Below are positions 24,983 to 32,721 of a stretch of 64,000 nt of DNA, piece after piece. Source of the DNA: Burkholderia aenigmatica (lineage in GTDB: Bacteria > Pseudomonadota > Gammaproteobacteria > Burkholderiales > Burkholderiaceae). The stretch is from NCBI RefSeq assembly GCF_902499175.1, contig NZ_CABVQC010000051.1, positions 1-64,000 of the forward strand, written 5' to 3'. Under the pieces are notes generated by a model, which searched no databases, had not been told where the DNA came from, and saw only the letters and a program-made list of their open reading frames with translations. The position numbers and the translations under genes were made by a program. Positions within the stretch are counted from its first letter, which is position 1. Every line of letters starts with the position of its first letter.

Positions 24983-26247
24983 CGCGTGAGGCGACTCACC
25001 GTGCGATCGAAGCGGTCTGGCGGATCGAGGCGCCCAAGATCATCGCGCGCGCCGCGCGCGTGGTGCGCGACGTCGGCGTGGCGGAGGAGCTGGCGCAGGA
25101 CACGCTCGTCGCGGCGCTCGAGCACTGGCCCGTCGACGGCGTGCCCGACAACCCGGCCGCCTGGCTGATGACGGCCGTGAAGCGTCGCGCACTCGATCGT
25201 GTCCGGCAGGAGTCGCTCCATGCGGCCAAGCGCGACCAGCTCGGCCACGAGATGGACGCGCTTGAAGCGCATGTCGTCCCCGACATCGCCGAGGCGCTCG
25301 CCGACGCGAGCGACGACGACATCGGCGACGATCTGCTGCGGCTGATCTTCACGTCGTGCCACCCGGTGCTGTCGACCGATTCGCGCGTCGCGCTGACGCT
25401 GCGGCTGCTCGGCGGGCTGACGACGGGCGAGATCGCTCGCGCGTTCCTGACGCCCGAGCCGACGATCGCGCAGCGGATCGTGCGCGCCAAGCGCACGCTC
25501 GCGGCGGCACACGTGCCGTTCGAGGTGCCGGCCGCCGATGCGCGGCCCGCGCGGCTCGCGTCGGTGCTCGAAGTGATCTATCTCGTGTTCAACGAAGGCC
25601 ATGCGGCGACCTCGGGCGACGACTGGACACGCCCGGCGCTGTGCGACGAGGCGTTGCGGCTCGGCCGCGTGCTGGCCGGGCTGGCGCCGGACGAGAGCGA
25701 GGTGCTCGGGCTCGTCGCGCTGATGGAACTGCAGGCGTCGCGCATGCACGCGCGCACCGACGCGCAGGGCCGGCCCGTGCTGCTGCTCGACCAGGATCGC
25801 AGCCGCTGGGATCCGCTGCTGATCCGGCGCGGCCTCGCGGCGCTCGAACGCGCGACGAAGCTCGGCGGTGTACGCGGGCCGTACGCGCTGCAGGCCGCGC
25901 TGGCCGCCTGCCATGCACGCGCGCGGCAGGCGTCGGATACGGACTGGGCGCAGATCGTCGCGCTGTATGACGCGCTCGCCGAAGTCGCACCGTCGCCCGT
26001 GGTCGAGCTGAATCGCGCGGTGGCCGTCGGCATGGCGTTCGGGCCCGCTGCGGCGCTCGAACTCGTCGACGTGCTGCGCGACGATCCCGCGCTCGCGCGC
26101 TATCACTGGCTGCCGAGCGTGCGCGGCGACCTGCTGGCGAAGCTGGGCCGCGCCGACGAGGCCAAGGCCGAATTCCGCCGCGCGGCGGAACTGACGCGCA
26201 ACGAGCGCGAACGCGAATTGCTGCTCAGGCGCGCGACGGACGCGTGA
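24979..26247 (+). CDS. ECF42-type RNA polymerase sigma factor with C-terminal TPR-like extension
   Basis: 422 residues, about twice the length of a plain ECF factor. Sigma region 2 (AARVVRDVGVAEELAQDTLVAAL, then AWLMTAVKRRALDRVRQE) and region 4 (TLRLLGGLTTGEIARAFLTPEPTIAQRIVRAKR) fill the first ~190 residues. A helical extension of ~220 residues follows, with VELNRAVAVGMAFGP as the conserved block seen in ECF42 proteins. No anti-sigma gene is present, as is usual for this group; control is thought to run through the extension. The GTG start overlaps the VOC stop. Targets should be the DGPF genes upstream. Confidence 0.92.
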   Translation: MTREATHRAIEAVWRIEAPKIIARAARVVRDVGVAEELAQDTLVAALEHWPVDGVPDNPAAWLMTAVKRRALDRVRQESLHAAKRDQLGHEMDALEAHVVPDIAEALADASDDDIGDDLLRLIFTSCHPVLSTDSRVALTLRLLGGLTTGEIARAFLTPEPTIAQRIVRAKRTLAAAHVPFEVPAADARPARLASVLEVIYLVFNEGHAATSGDDWTRPALCDEALRLGRVLAGLAPDESEVLGLVALMELQASRMHARTDAQGRPVLLLDQDRSRWDPLLIRRGLAALERATKLGGVRGPYALQAALAACHARARQASDTDWAQIVALYDALAEVAPSPVVELNRAVAVGMAFGPAAALELVDVLRDDPALARYHWLPSVRGDLLAKLGRADEAKAEFRRAAELTRNERERELLLRRATDA

Positions 26248-26250
26248 CCC

Positions 26251-26282
26251 ACGCGGCACACGCGGCACACGCGGCACACGCG
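26251..26282 (+). repeat. Short tandem repeat after the sigma gene
   Basis: The 9-mer ACGCGGCAC is repeated 3.6 times starting 4 nt after the sigma-factor stop. It is a short GC-rich slippage-type repeat without a clear function. Confidence 0.85.
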
Positions 26283-26469
26283 AACGCCGCGCCCCGTGCG
26301 CCGCGCCCCGCCAAGCACTATCGCCCGGATTGAAAAAGCCTATTGGGGGATGCGAACACGAACGCCTAGATTGAAGAGCACGATGCGCGCCCCGGCACAC
26401 GCATCGTTCCCCACATACCTGATCGGCCCGGCTTCGCATGCGGCCGCGCCGACTCGAACGGAGGCGCAA

Positions 26470-26892
26470 ATGGCTCAACTCAAGGGCAGCAAAACCGAAG
26501 AGAACCTGAAGGCCGCATTCGCGGGCGAATCGCAGGCGAACCGGCGCTATCTGTATTTTGCTTCGAAGGCTGACGTCGAAGGCCAGAACGACATCGCCGC
26601 GCTGTTCCGCTCGACCGCCGAAGGCGAAACCGGCCATGCGCACGGCCACCTCGAATACCTGGAAGCCGTCGGCGATCCGGCCACGGGCTTGCCGTTCGGT
26701 TCGTCGCGGCAGAATCTCGAATCGGCGATCGCCGGCGAAACGCACGAATACACCGACATGTATCCGGGCATGGCGAAGGCGGCGCGCGACGAAGGCTTCG
26801 ACGAAATCGCGAACTGGTTCGAGACGCTCGCGAAGGCTGAACGCAGCCACGCGAACCGCTATACGAAGGCGCTGGACAGTCTCGTCGACTGA
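26470..26892 (+). CDS. Rubrerythrin (erythrin-type, no rubredoxin domain)
   Basis: 140 residues of the ferritin-like di-iron family. Iron ligands appear in [42 protein letters not shown] and [11 protein letters not shown], the two pairs of Glu/Glu-x-x-His ligands of rubrerythrin. The C-terminal rubredoxin domain of classical rubrerythrin is missing, so electrons for hydrogen peroxide reduction must come from a separate protein. The Fe-S protein encoded next is the obvious candidate. The upstream region is short and AT-richer than average. Confidence 0.92.
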   Translation: MAQLKGSKTEENLKAAFAGESQANRRYLYFASKADVEGQNDIAALFRSTAEGETGHAHGHLEYLEAVGDPATGLPFGSSRQNLESAIAGETHEYTDMYPGMAKAARDEGFDEIANWFETLAKAERSHANRYTKALDSLVD

Positions 26893-27015
26893 CGGGCCGC
26901 CGCGGGTCGCACGGCAGGCGGTGCGATCGGCAAGCGGCCGGCTGTTCGTTCATCGCTGCCCGCATCGAGCGGGCGGCGCTGGCGCGCATGCGCGCCACGC
27001 TGGATGGAGCGCCCC

Positions 27016-28353
27016 ATGCCCCACAAGGAAGGCAGTCTCGAAGCCCCGACCCGGCATCCGCTCGACTGGCAGTCCGAAGCGTTCTACGACCAGGCCGCGA
27101 TCGATGCGGAAATGACGCGCGTGTTCGACATCTGTGCCGGATGCCGGCGCTGCGTGTCGTTATGCGGCGCGTTTCCGACGCTGTTCGATCTGGTCGACGA
27201 CACGCCGATGGGCGATATCGAGGAAGTGCCGAAGGACGCGTTCGGCAAGGTCGTCGACCAGTGCTACCTGTGCGACCTCTGCTACATGACGAAATGTCCG
27301 TACGTGCCGCCGCACGCGTGGAACGTCGACTTCCCGCACCTGATGCTGCGCGGCAAGGCCGCGCGCTACAAGCGCGGCGAAGCGACGCTGCGCGACAAGG
27401 TGCTGTCGAACACCGACGCGCTCGGCCACCTCGCCGGCATTCCGATCGTCACGCAGGCGGTGAACGCGGTGAACCGCACGCCGCCCGCGCGCCATGCGCT
27501 CGAAGCGACGCTCGGCGTCGATCGCGATGCATGGCTGCCGGAATTCGCGCCGCGCAAGTTCCGGCGCACGGCGAAGCCCTCGGACGGCCTGCCCGTGCGC
27601 GACGGCGAACGCACGCCCGGCAAGGTCGCGATCTACGCGACGTGCTACGTGAATTTCAACGAGCCGGGCATCGGCCACGACCTGCTCGCGATCCTCGCGC
27701 ACAACGAGATCCCGTACGAACTCGTCACGCGCGAAGCCTGCTGCGGGATGCCGCTGCTCGAGCAGGGCAACCTCGCCGGCGTGGCTGCGAAGAAGGACGT
27801 GAACCTGCCCGTGCTCGAACGCTATGCGCGCGAAGGCTATGCGCTGATCGGCGCGATCCCGAGCTGCGTGCTGATGTACAAGAGCGAGCTGCCGCTGATG
27901 TTCCCCGGCGACGAAGCCGTGCGCGCGGTGGCCGACGCATTCTGGGATCCGTTCGAGTACGTGATAGCGCGCCATCGCGACGGACTGCTGAAGACCGATT
28001 TCAAGACGGGCCTCGGCACCGTGTCGTATCACGTGCCATGCCACGCGCGCGTGCAGAACATCGGCCGCAAGACGGCCGACGCGCTGTCGCTCGTGCCCGA
28101 TACGCGCGTGAATGTCGTCGAGCGCTGCTCGGGCCATGCGGGCACCTTCGGCGTGAAGAAGGAATTCCATGCGGACGCGATGCGGATCGGCGGGCCCGTG
28201 TTCAAGGCGATGGCCGAGCCGCAGCCGGATTTCGTGTCGTCGGACTGCGCGCTGGCCGGCCATCACATCGTGCAGGGCATCGACGACAAGGGGCTGCCGT
28301 CCGCGCCGCTCGCGCATCCGCTCACGCTGCTGCGCCGCGCGTACGGCATCTGA
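27016..28353 (+). CDS. Fe-S oxidoreductase (GlpC/HdrD-like) linked to rubrerythrin
   Basis: About 445 residues. Two 4Fe-4S motifs lie near the N terminus: CAGCRRCVSLC (about residue 42) and CYLCDLCYMTKCP (about residue 85). Two CCG-type cysteine domains follow (EACCGMP near 240, CHARVQN and CSGHAGTFG near 340-375), as in GlpC and heterodisulfide reductase subunits. It is a soluble electron carrier or oxidoreductase; the partner is probably rubrerythrin. ATG 27016 is preferred over 27004 because GGAG lies 6 nt before it. The DUF3501 gene follows after 31 nt. Confidence 0.87.
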   Translation: MPHKEGSLEAPTRHPLDWQSEAFYDQAAIDAEMTRVFDICAGCRRCVSLCGAFPTLFDLVDDTPMGDIEEVPKDAFGKVVDQCYLCDLCYMTKCPYVPPHAWNVDFPHLMLRGKAARYKRGEATLRDKVLSNTDALGHLAGIPIVTQAVNAVNRTPPARHALEATLGVDRDAWLPEFAPRKFRRTAKPSDGLPVRDGERTPGKVAIYATCYVNFNEPGIGHDLLAILAHNEIPYELVTREACCGMPLLEQGNLAGVAAKKDVNLPVLERYAREGYALIGAIPSCVLMYKSELPLMFPGDEAVRAVADAFWDPFEYVIARHRDGLLKTDFKTGLGTVSYHVPCHARVQNIGRKTADALSLVPDTRVNVVERCSGHAGTFGVKKEFHADAMRIGGPVFKAMAEPQPDFVSSDCALAGHHIVQGIDDKGLPSAPLAHPLTLLRRAYGI

Positions 28354-28384
28354 GCCGCCGCCGGCCGACCCACGAGGACCTCCC

Positions 28385-28966
28385 ATGACGTTGACCCGCG
28401 ACTCCCTGCTGACGCTCGAAGCGTACGCGAAGATCCGCAAGACCGAACACGCGCGGCTCGTCGCGTACAAGCGCCGCCGCGCGGTTGCGCTCGGCAATCA
28501 CCTGCGCTTCCTGTTCGAGGACGAGACGACGATCCGCTACCAGATCCAGGAGATGCTGCACATCGAGAAGATCTTCGACCAGGCGGGCATCGAAGGGGAG
28601 CTGGAAGCGTATCTGCCGCTCGTGCCAGACGGCACGAACCTGAAGGCGACGCTGCAGATCGAGTACGAGCACGAGATCGAACGGCGCGCGGCGCTCGCGC
28701 GGCTGATCGGCGTCGAGGATCGCGTGTACCTGCAGGTCGACGGGTACCCGAGCGTCTACGCGATCGCCGACGAGGATCTCGAGCGCGACAACGCCGAGAA
28801 GACGTCGGCCGTGCACTTCGTGCGCTTCGAGTTCGGCGCGCCGATGCGTGCGGCGCTCAAGGGCGGGGCGGCGCTGTCGATCGGCTGCGATCACCCGGCC
28901 TACACGATGCCGGCGCAGCGGGTGGACGCGGACGTGACCGCATCGCTGGCCGGCGATTTGCGCTGA
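28385..28966 (+). CDS. DUF3501 family protein
   Basis: 193 residues matching the DUF3501 pattern: LLTLEAYAKIRKTEHARLVAYKRRR at the N terminus, FLFEDETTIRYQIQEMLHIEKI and a late VHFVRFEF. No catalytic motif or metal site is evident, though a Cys-His pair lies in SIGCDHPAY. The family is found next to rubrerythrin and the Fe-S oxidoreductase in many proteobacteria, so a role in the same peroxide-defence system is likely but unproven. GAGGA lies before the ATG. Confidence 0.85.
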   Translation: MTLTRDSLLTLEAYAKIRKTEHARLVAYKRRRAVALGNHLRFLFEDETTIRYQIQEMLHIEKIFDQAGIEGELEAYLPLVPDGTNLKATLQIEYEHEIERRAALARLIGVEDRVYLQVDGYPSVYAIADEDLERDNAEKTSAVHFVRFEFGAPMRAALKGGAALSIGCDHPAYTMPAQRVDADVTASLAGDLR

Positions 28967-29698
28967 CGCGTCCGCTGCGCATTCGGCACGGCCTGCGCAC
29001 CGTTTCCGTTTTTCCGTTCCGACCCGAAACAGGATTTCCGCAGACGATGCGGCGCTGTCGTGCGCCTGCCGCCGCCAAGATGTAACAGACGTCACGAGTT
29101 TGCATGTAGCGAAAAGCGTGCATCGTGCGTCACCGTGCTTTCATCACCCGCAGAGAAACAATAAAAAGATTGTGCACGGAGATAATTAAAATCGGCATCA
29201 TTTGAATGATTTACCGATTCGTGAATATCTTGTTACGCTTTTTTCCCTGATTTACCGATGTCGGGAAGCAATGCACCGGATTGTTGCCGGCAGGGGTCGG
29301 AGCGGCCCGAAAATGCACATAAAAAGCTATTCTTCATACGCTGCTGAGCCCCGCCAGACGGGGCTTTCCAGCGACGGGCATAAAGATCTCGCAAAAAAAT
29401 TCATGCGTAAATACATTACGCATCCATGGCTGGTTGTTTCAGTGCGTAACATTAAGTCATTGTCATATTGAGATTAACCCTAGGGATGGTATGCTTCGTG
29501 CACAAAAATTCCCACATTGGAGTGAGACCGTGATTTGTGCGTCATAGCCGGGAATCGCGGCACCGTGAAAGTGCGGTGCCGCACCGGCATGCACAACCCC
29601 GGATAACCATAATGTGCAACCTGGCCGCCCCGCGACGCGATGTGTCGCGACGGCGCCGCCAATCGCAGCCCCGGCCTGGCTGCGTGGAGAGATCTACT
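28967..29698. promoter_or_regulatory. AT-rich regulatory region upstream of the transposase-domain gene
   Basis: 732 nt without a convincing gene, and much AT-richer than the surroundings from about 29100 to 29530. TGATTTACCGAT occurs exactly twice 41 bp apart (29207, 29248). A perfect palindrome ATGCGTAA-N5-TTACGCAT lies at 29403-29423, and a further TGCGTAACATTA at 29443. A small hairpin gccccgccagacggggc with TTT lies at about 29348-29368. From 29500 the transcript leader contains the hairpin gcggcacc/ggtgccgc. An 89-codon frame at 29202-29471 does not look coding. Confidence 0.55.
29468..29495 (+). promoter_or_regulatory. Candidate sigma70 promoter of the transposase-domain gene
   Basis: TTGAGA and TATGCT are separated by 16 nt. 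Transcription from about 29502 would give a leader of nearly 200 nt before the ATG at 29699, with a strong stem at about 29573-29598. Confidence 0.5.
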
Positions 29699-30640
29699 AT
29701 GTTCTTCGATGAGCTTAACGATGAAGAGTGGTTTCGTCTTTCAACGCTGATCGCCGATGAACCCATCCGGCTGAACCGTCGTGGGCGTCCACGTGCCGAA
29801 CCGCGCGTCGTTGCCAATGCGGTGCTCTGGATCCTGACGACCGGTGAAGCCTGGTCGAAGCTGCCCGGTCGTTATCCGTCCGGGCCGACGTGCCGTCGCC
29901 GCTACGAAGAGTGGCTCGCGTCCGGCACGCTGCTGCAGATGATCGACGTGCTGACCCAGTTCAGCGGGCGCACGTTCGCGTATATCCCGCCGCCGCCGGT
30001 GCCGGTCGTGGCCGCGCGTCGTGCCGAGCCCGTGCCCGACAACGACCGTTTGCGCGGCGTGTTCTGGCAAAACCCCGAATCGTGGCAATTGCCGGTCGCG
30101 CAGGCAAACGTTTGGGATGGCGAGGGCGCGTCGCTGAGCGCGATGCCGGTCGACGAAGTGGTCGATCCGTCGGCGGTGTCGTTCACGGTGCCGGGTGCGC
30201 CGTCGACGGAGTTGCGCCATGCGCATGCGTCGTCGGCGAGCTTCGCCGCGGCCGAACCGCAAGTCGACGAATATCGCGGCTATACGATCTGCGGTATCGC
30301 GCAGCCCGTGCAGAACCTGATGTATCGCGCGTGGGCCGAGATTACGCGGGACGACCGGCGCGTCGAGCGCTCGGGCCTCATCGGCCCGCGCTTCACCGAT
30401 GCCGAGGAAGCCGAGCAGTTCGCGCTCGACTGGGCGCGCCAGTGGATCGATCGCCATGGCGCGAGCGACGAACCGGTGCGCGAGCCGCAAGGCGAGGTGC
30501 TGGCCGGCCTGTCCGCGCTTGCGCGTGCGGAGTCGGACATCAAGCGCTTCATCGCCGAGCGTCATGCGGGCGCGCTGTCCGAAAGCCGCAACGATCCGGT
30601 GCAGTCGGAGCGTCGCGAATACGTGTACCGCGTAGGCTGA
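29699..30640 (+). CDS. IS402/IS5-type transposase N-terminal domain fused to a non-transposase C-terminal domain
   Basis: 313 residues after GGAGAG. Residues 1-95 match the DNA-binding N-terminal domain of IS5/IS402-group transposases: DEEWFRLSTLI, RRGRPRAEPRVVANAVLWIL, TGEAWSKLPGRYPSGPTCRRRYEEW in order. There is no DDE catalytic domain. Instead comes a Pro/Ala linker and, at about residues 180-255, a compact domain (YRGYTICGIAQP, RAWAEITRDDRR, LIGPRFTDAEEAEQFALDWARQWID in order) that resembles a small Burkholderia domain of unknown function. It is intact, with normal codon use and no inverted repeats around it. I infer a domesticated DNA-binding regulator. It is convergent with bceA. Confidence 0.75.
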   Translation: MFFDELNDEEWFRLSTLIADEPIRLNRRGRPRAEPRVVANAVLWILTTGEAWSKLPGRYPSGPTCRRRYEEWLASGTLLQMIDVLTQFSGRTFAYIPPPPVPVVAARRAEPVPDNDRLRGVFWQNPESWQLPVAQANVWDGEGASLSAMPVDEVVDPSAVSFTVPGAPSTELRHAHASSASFAAAEPQVDEYRGYTICGIAQPVQNLMYRAWAEITRDDRRVERSGLIGPRFTDAEEAEQFALDWARQWIDRHGASDEPVREPQGEVLAGLSALARAESDIKRFIAERHAGALSESRNDPVQSERREYVYRVG

Positions 30641-30718
30641 TCGCCGTCCCGATGCAACGCGCGGGCCGTCGTGTGCCACGACGCCCGCGCGGAAATCCCG
30701 TCTTTCCATGTCTGCCTT

Positions 30719-30753
30719 GCCCGGGGCGCCGCTGTCGTAGCGGCGCCCCGGGC
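30719..30753. terminator. Strong hairpin between convergent genes
   Basis: Perfect 15-bp arms (GCCCGGGGCGCCGCT at 30719-30733 and its reverse complement at 30739-30753) with loop GTCGT lie between the transposase-domain gene and the end of bceA. There is no T-tract. It probably serves as a transcript end or barrier for both. Confidence 0.6.
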
Positions 30754-30766
30754 GTACCGCGTGTTG

Positions 30767-32293
30767 TTACTGCCGGCCGTAGGTATCGTCGAAGCGGACG
30801 ATGTCGTCCTCGCCGAGATACGCGCCCGACTGCACCTCGATCAGCTCGAGCGGCATCTTGCCCGGGTTCTCCAGGCGGTGCGACACGCCGAGCGGGATGT
30901 ACGTCGATTCGTTTTCCGACAGCAGGAACGTTTCGTCGCCGCGCGTGATGCGCGCGGTGCCGCGCACGACGATCCAGTGTTCGGCGCGGTGGTGGTGCAT
31001 CTGCAGCGACAGTCGCGCGCCCGGCTTCACGACGATGCGTTTCACCTGGAAGCGCTCGCCCATGTCGACCGAGTCGTAGTGGCCCCACGGGCGATGGACC
31101 TTGCGGTGATCGGCGGCTTCCGCGCCGCGTTGCGCCTTGATTTGCCCGACGATTTTCTTCACGTCCTGCACGCGCGACTTGTCCGCGACGAGCACGGCGT
31201 CGGGCGTTTCGACGACGACGAGGTTCTGCGTGCCGACGCAGGCGACGAGCCGGCTTTCCGAATGCGCGAACGTCGATTCCGCGCCTTCGAGCAGCACGTG
31301 CCCGCGGCCGACGTTCCCGGCTTCGTCCTTCGGCGAGATCTGCCAGATCGCGTCCCACGAGCCGACGTCCGACCAGCCCGCGTCGAGCGGCACGACGACG
31401 CTCTCGCACAGCTGCGGCAGGGTCGCGAGCGGCTCCATCACCGCGTAGTCGATCGAGTTCGACGGCGACGCGGCGAATGCGTCGCGATCGACGCGGAAGA
31501 AATCGCCATCGGCCTTGCCCTGGGCGACCGCCTGTTCGCAGGCTGCGTAGATCGCGGGTTCCAGCTGGCGGATCGCTTTCAGCCAGACCGATGCGCGAAC
31601 GATGAAGATCCCGCTGTTCCACCAGTATTCGCCCGATGCGACGTACTGCTGAGCGAGTTCGAGATGCGGCTTCTCGACGAAACGGTCGAGGCGGCGAACG
31701 TCGAGGCTGCCCGTCCCGGCATCGCCGAGCGGCGCGCCAACGCGGATGTAGCCGTAGCCGGTTTCCGCGTGCTTGGGGACGATGCCCATCGTGGCGATCT
31801 TGCCTTGCATCGCGCAGTGCACGCCGGCTGCGACAGCCGCGTGGAAGCGCGGCAGGTCGGCGACCGCATGGTCGGCCGGCATCACGGTCATCACCGCATC
31901 GTTGCCGCTGGCGACGAGCCGCAGGGCGGCGAGCGTCAGCGCGGGCGCGGTGTCGCGGCCGATCGGCTCGAGCATGATCGATGCGGATTTGCCGGTCAGG
32001 CGCAGCTGTTCGGCGGTCGTGAAGCGGTGATCCTCGCCGCATACGATCAGCACGTCGTCGTTCAGCGGATAGGCGCCCGTCAGGCCGTCGAGGCGCAGCG
32101 CGGTCGACTGCAGCAACGAATGTTCGCCGAGCAGGCCGATCAGCTGTTTCGGAAAACGTTCGCGCGACATCGGCCACAGGCGCGTGCCGGAACCGCCGGC
32201 GAGAATCACCGGTTGCACGGCGACGCGCGTGCCGGCGGCGGGGGCGGTGGAAGAAGAATGGCGCGTTTCGGCAGCCACGGCCGGAGCATTCAT
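30767..32293 (-). CDS. bceA: BceA, mannose-1-phosphate guanylyltransferase / phosphomannose isomerase
   Basis: 508 residues, bifunctional type II. The N-terminal nucleotidyltransferase has the signature LAGGSGTRLWPMSR with PKQ, the ADHAV segment and FVEKP. The C-terminal cupin isomerase domain has the zinc-site motif QMHHHRAEHWIVVRGTA. It converts fructose-6-P to mannose-6-P and mannose-1-P to GDP-mannose, the precursor of mannose, rhamnose and fucose-type units in cepacian. ATG 32293 follows GGAGAG; a GTG 5 codons upstream is the alternative. It is transcribed away from bceB-K, sharing the AT-rich intergenic region. Confidence 0.93.
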   Translation of the reverse strand: MNAPAVAAETRHSSSTAPAAGTRVAVQPVILAGGSGTRLWPMSRERFPKQLIGLLGEHSLLQSTALRLDGLTGAYPLNDDVLIVCGEDHRFTTAEQLRLTGKSASIMLEPIGRDTAPALTLAALRLVASGNDAVMTVMPADHAVADLPRFHAAVAAGVHCAMQGKIATMGIVPKHAETGYGYIRVGAPLGDAGTGSLDVRRLDRFVEKPHLELAQQYVASGEYWWNSGIFIVRASVWLKAIRQLEPAIYAACEQAVAQGKADGDFFRVDRDAFAASPSNSIDYAVMEPLATLPQLCESVVVPLDAGWSDVGSWDAIWQISPKDEAGNVGRGHVLLEGAESTFAHSESRLVACVGTQNLVVVETPDAVLVADKSRVQDVKKIVGQIKAQRGAEAADHRKVHRPWGHYDSVDMGERFQVKRIVVKPGARLSLQMHHHRAEHWIVVRGTARITRGDETFLLSENESTYIPLGVSHRLENPGKMPLELIEVQSGAYLGEDDIVRFDDTYGRQ

Positions 32294-32721
32294 GAGGACA
32301 CTCTCCACGGTTGAAGTCAGTGCCTATCTTTGTAGCACGAAGTAAATCGACAATAAAACCGGGTCCATTGTTTGATATTCGCCAGGCATTCATCAGGAAG
32401 AATTTTCCTCGCTAGCATCCGATGCAAATAAAAAAATAAAAAATAAATCGGGGAATCGGCTGGTCTTGACCGCCCGCAAAGGGTGCACGGAAATCGTAAA
32501 GGTTCCGAAAAATTCCCGATTCCTGAGCGTTTCGGGAAAACCTGCCGATTTAATTCAAAAACTTCGCGGCAAGAATTTCCGATTATTTTTCGAAATACTT
32601 GTGCGCTTGAGGAGGAATTTTCTTACCGCTTCAATAGCGTCATGCAACGTTTGAATCGAATGTGCGGCACGGGTCGCACAAGGAGCTGTTCGGCAAACGC
32701 CTGTTCAAAGAGGAAGCAGAC
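32294..32721. promoter_or_regulatory. Divergent bceA / bceB control region with spaced motifs
   Basis: 428 nt, AT-rich, without a gene. AATTCCCGATT at 32511-32521 and AATTTCCGATT at 32574-32584 are direct near-copies 63 bp apart. AATCGGGGAAT at 32446-32456 is the same motif inverted, 65 bp from the first. The distances are close to six helical turns. No sigma54 -24/-12 pair with correct spacing was found. The bceB leader has AAAGAGGAAG before ATG 32722. Confidence 0.6.

Noticed and set aside
26251-26282. Tandem 9-mer considered as a CRISPR or iteron array
   Set aside because: Units are contiguous, only 3.6 copies, with no spacers and no replication gene nearby.
29202-29471. 89-codon frame in the AT-rich region
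   Set aside because: No ribosome site, contains a terminator-like hairpin and operator-like repeats, and no recognisable protein pattern.
28967-29698. Genomic island or attachment site in the AT-rich stretch
   Set aside because: No tRNA, integrase or flanking direct repeats long enough for attachment sites; the genes on both sides are ordinary.
29699-30640. Insertion sequence at the transposase-like gene
   Set aside because: Only the N-terminal domain is transposase-like; no DDE residues, terminal inverted repeats or target duplications are visible.
32650-32690. Possible sigma54 promoter before bceB (GCGGCACGGGTCGCAC)
   Set aside because: The GG and GC elements are not 10 nt apart, so it fails the invariant spacing.
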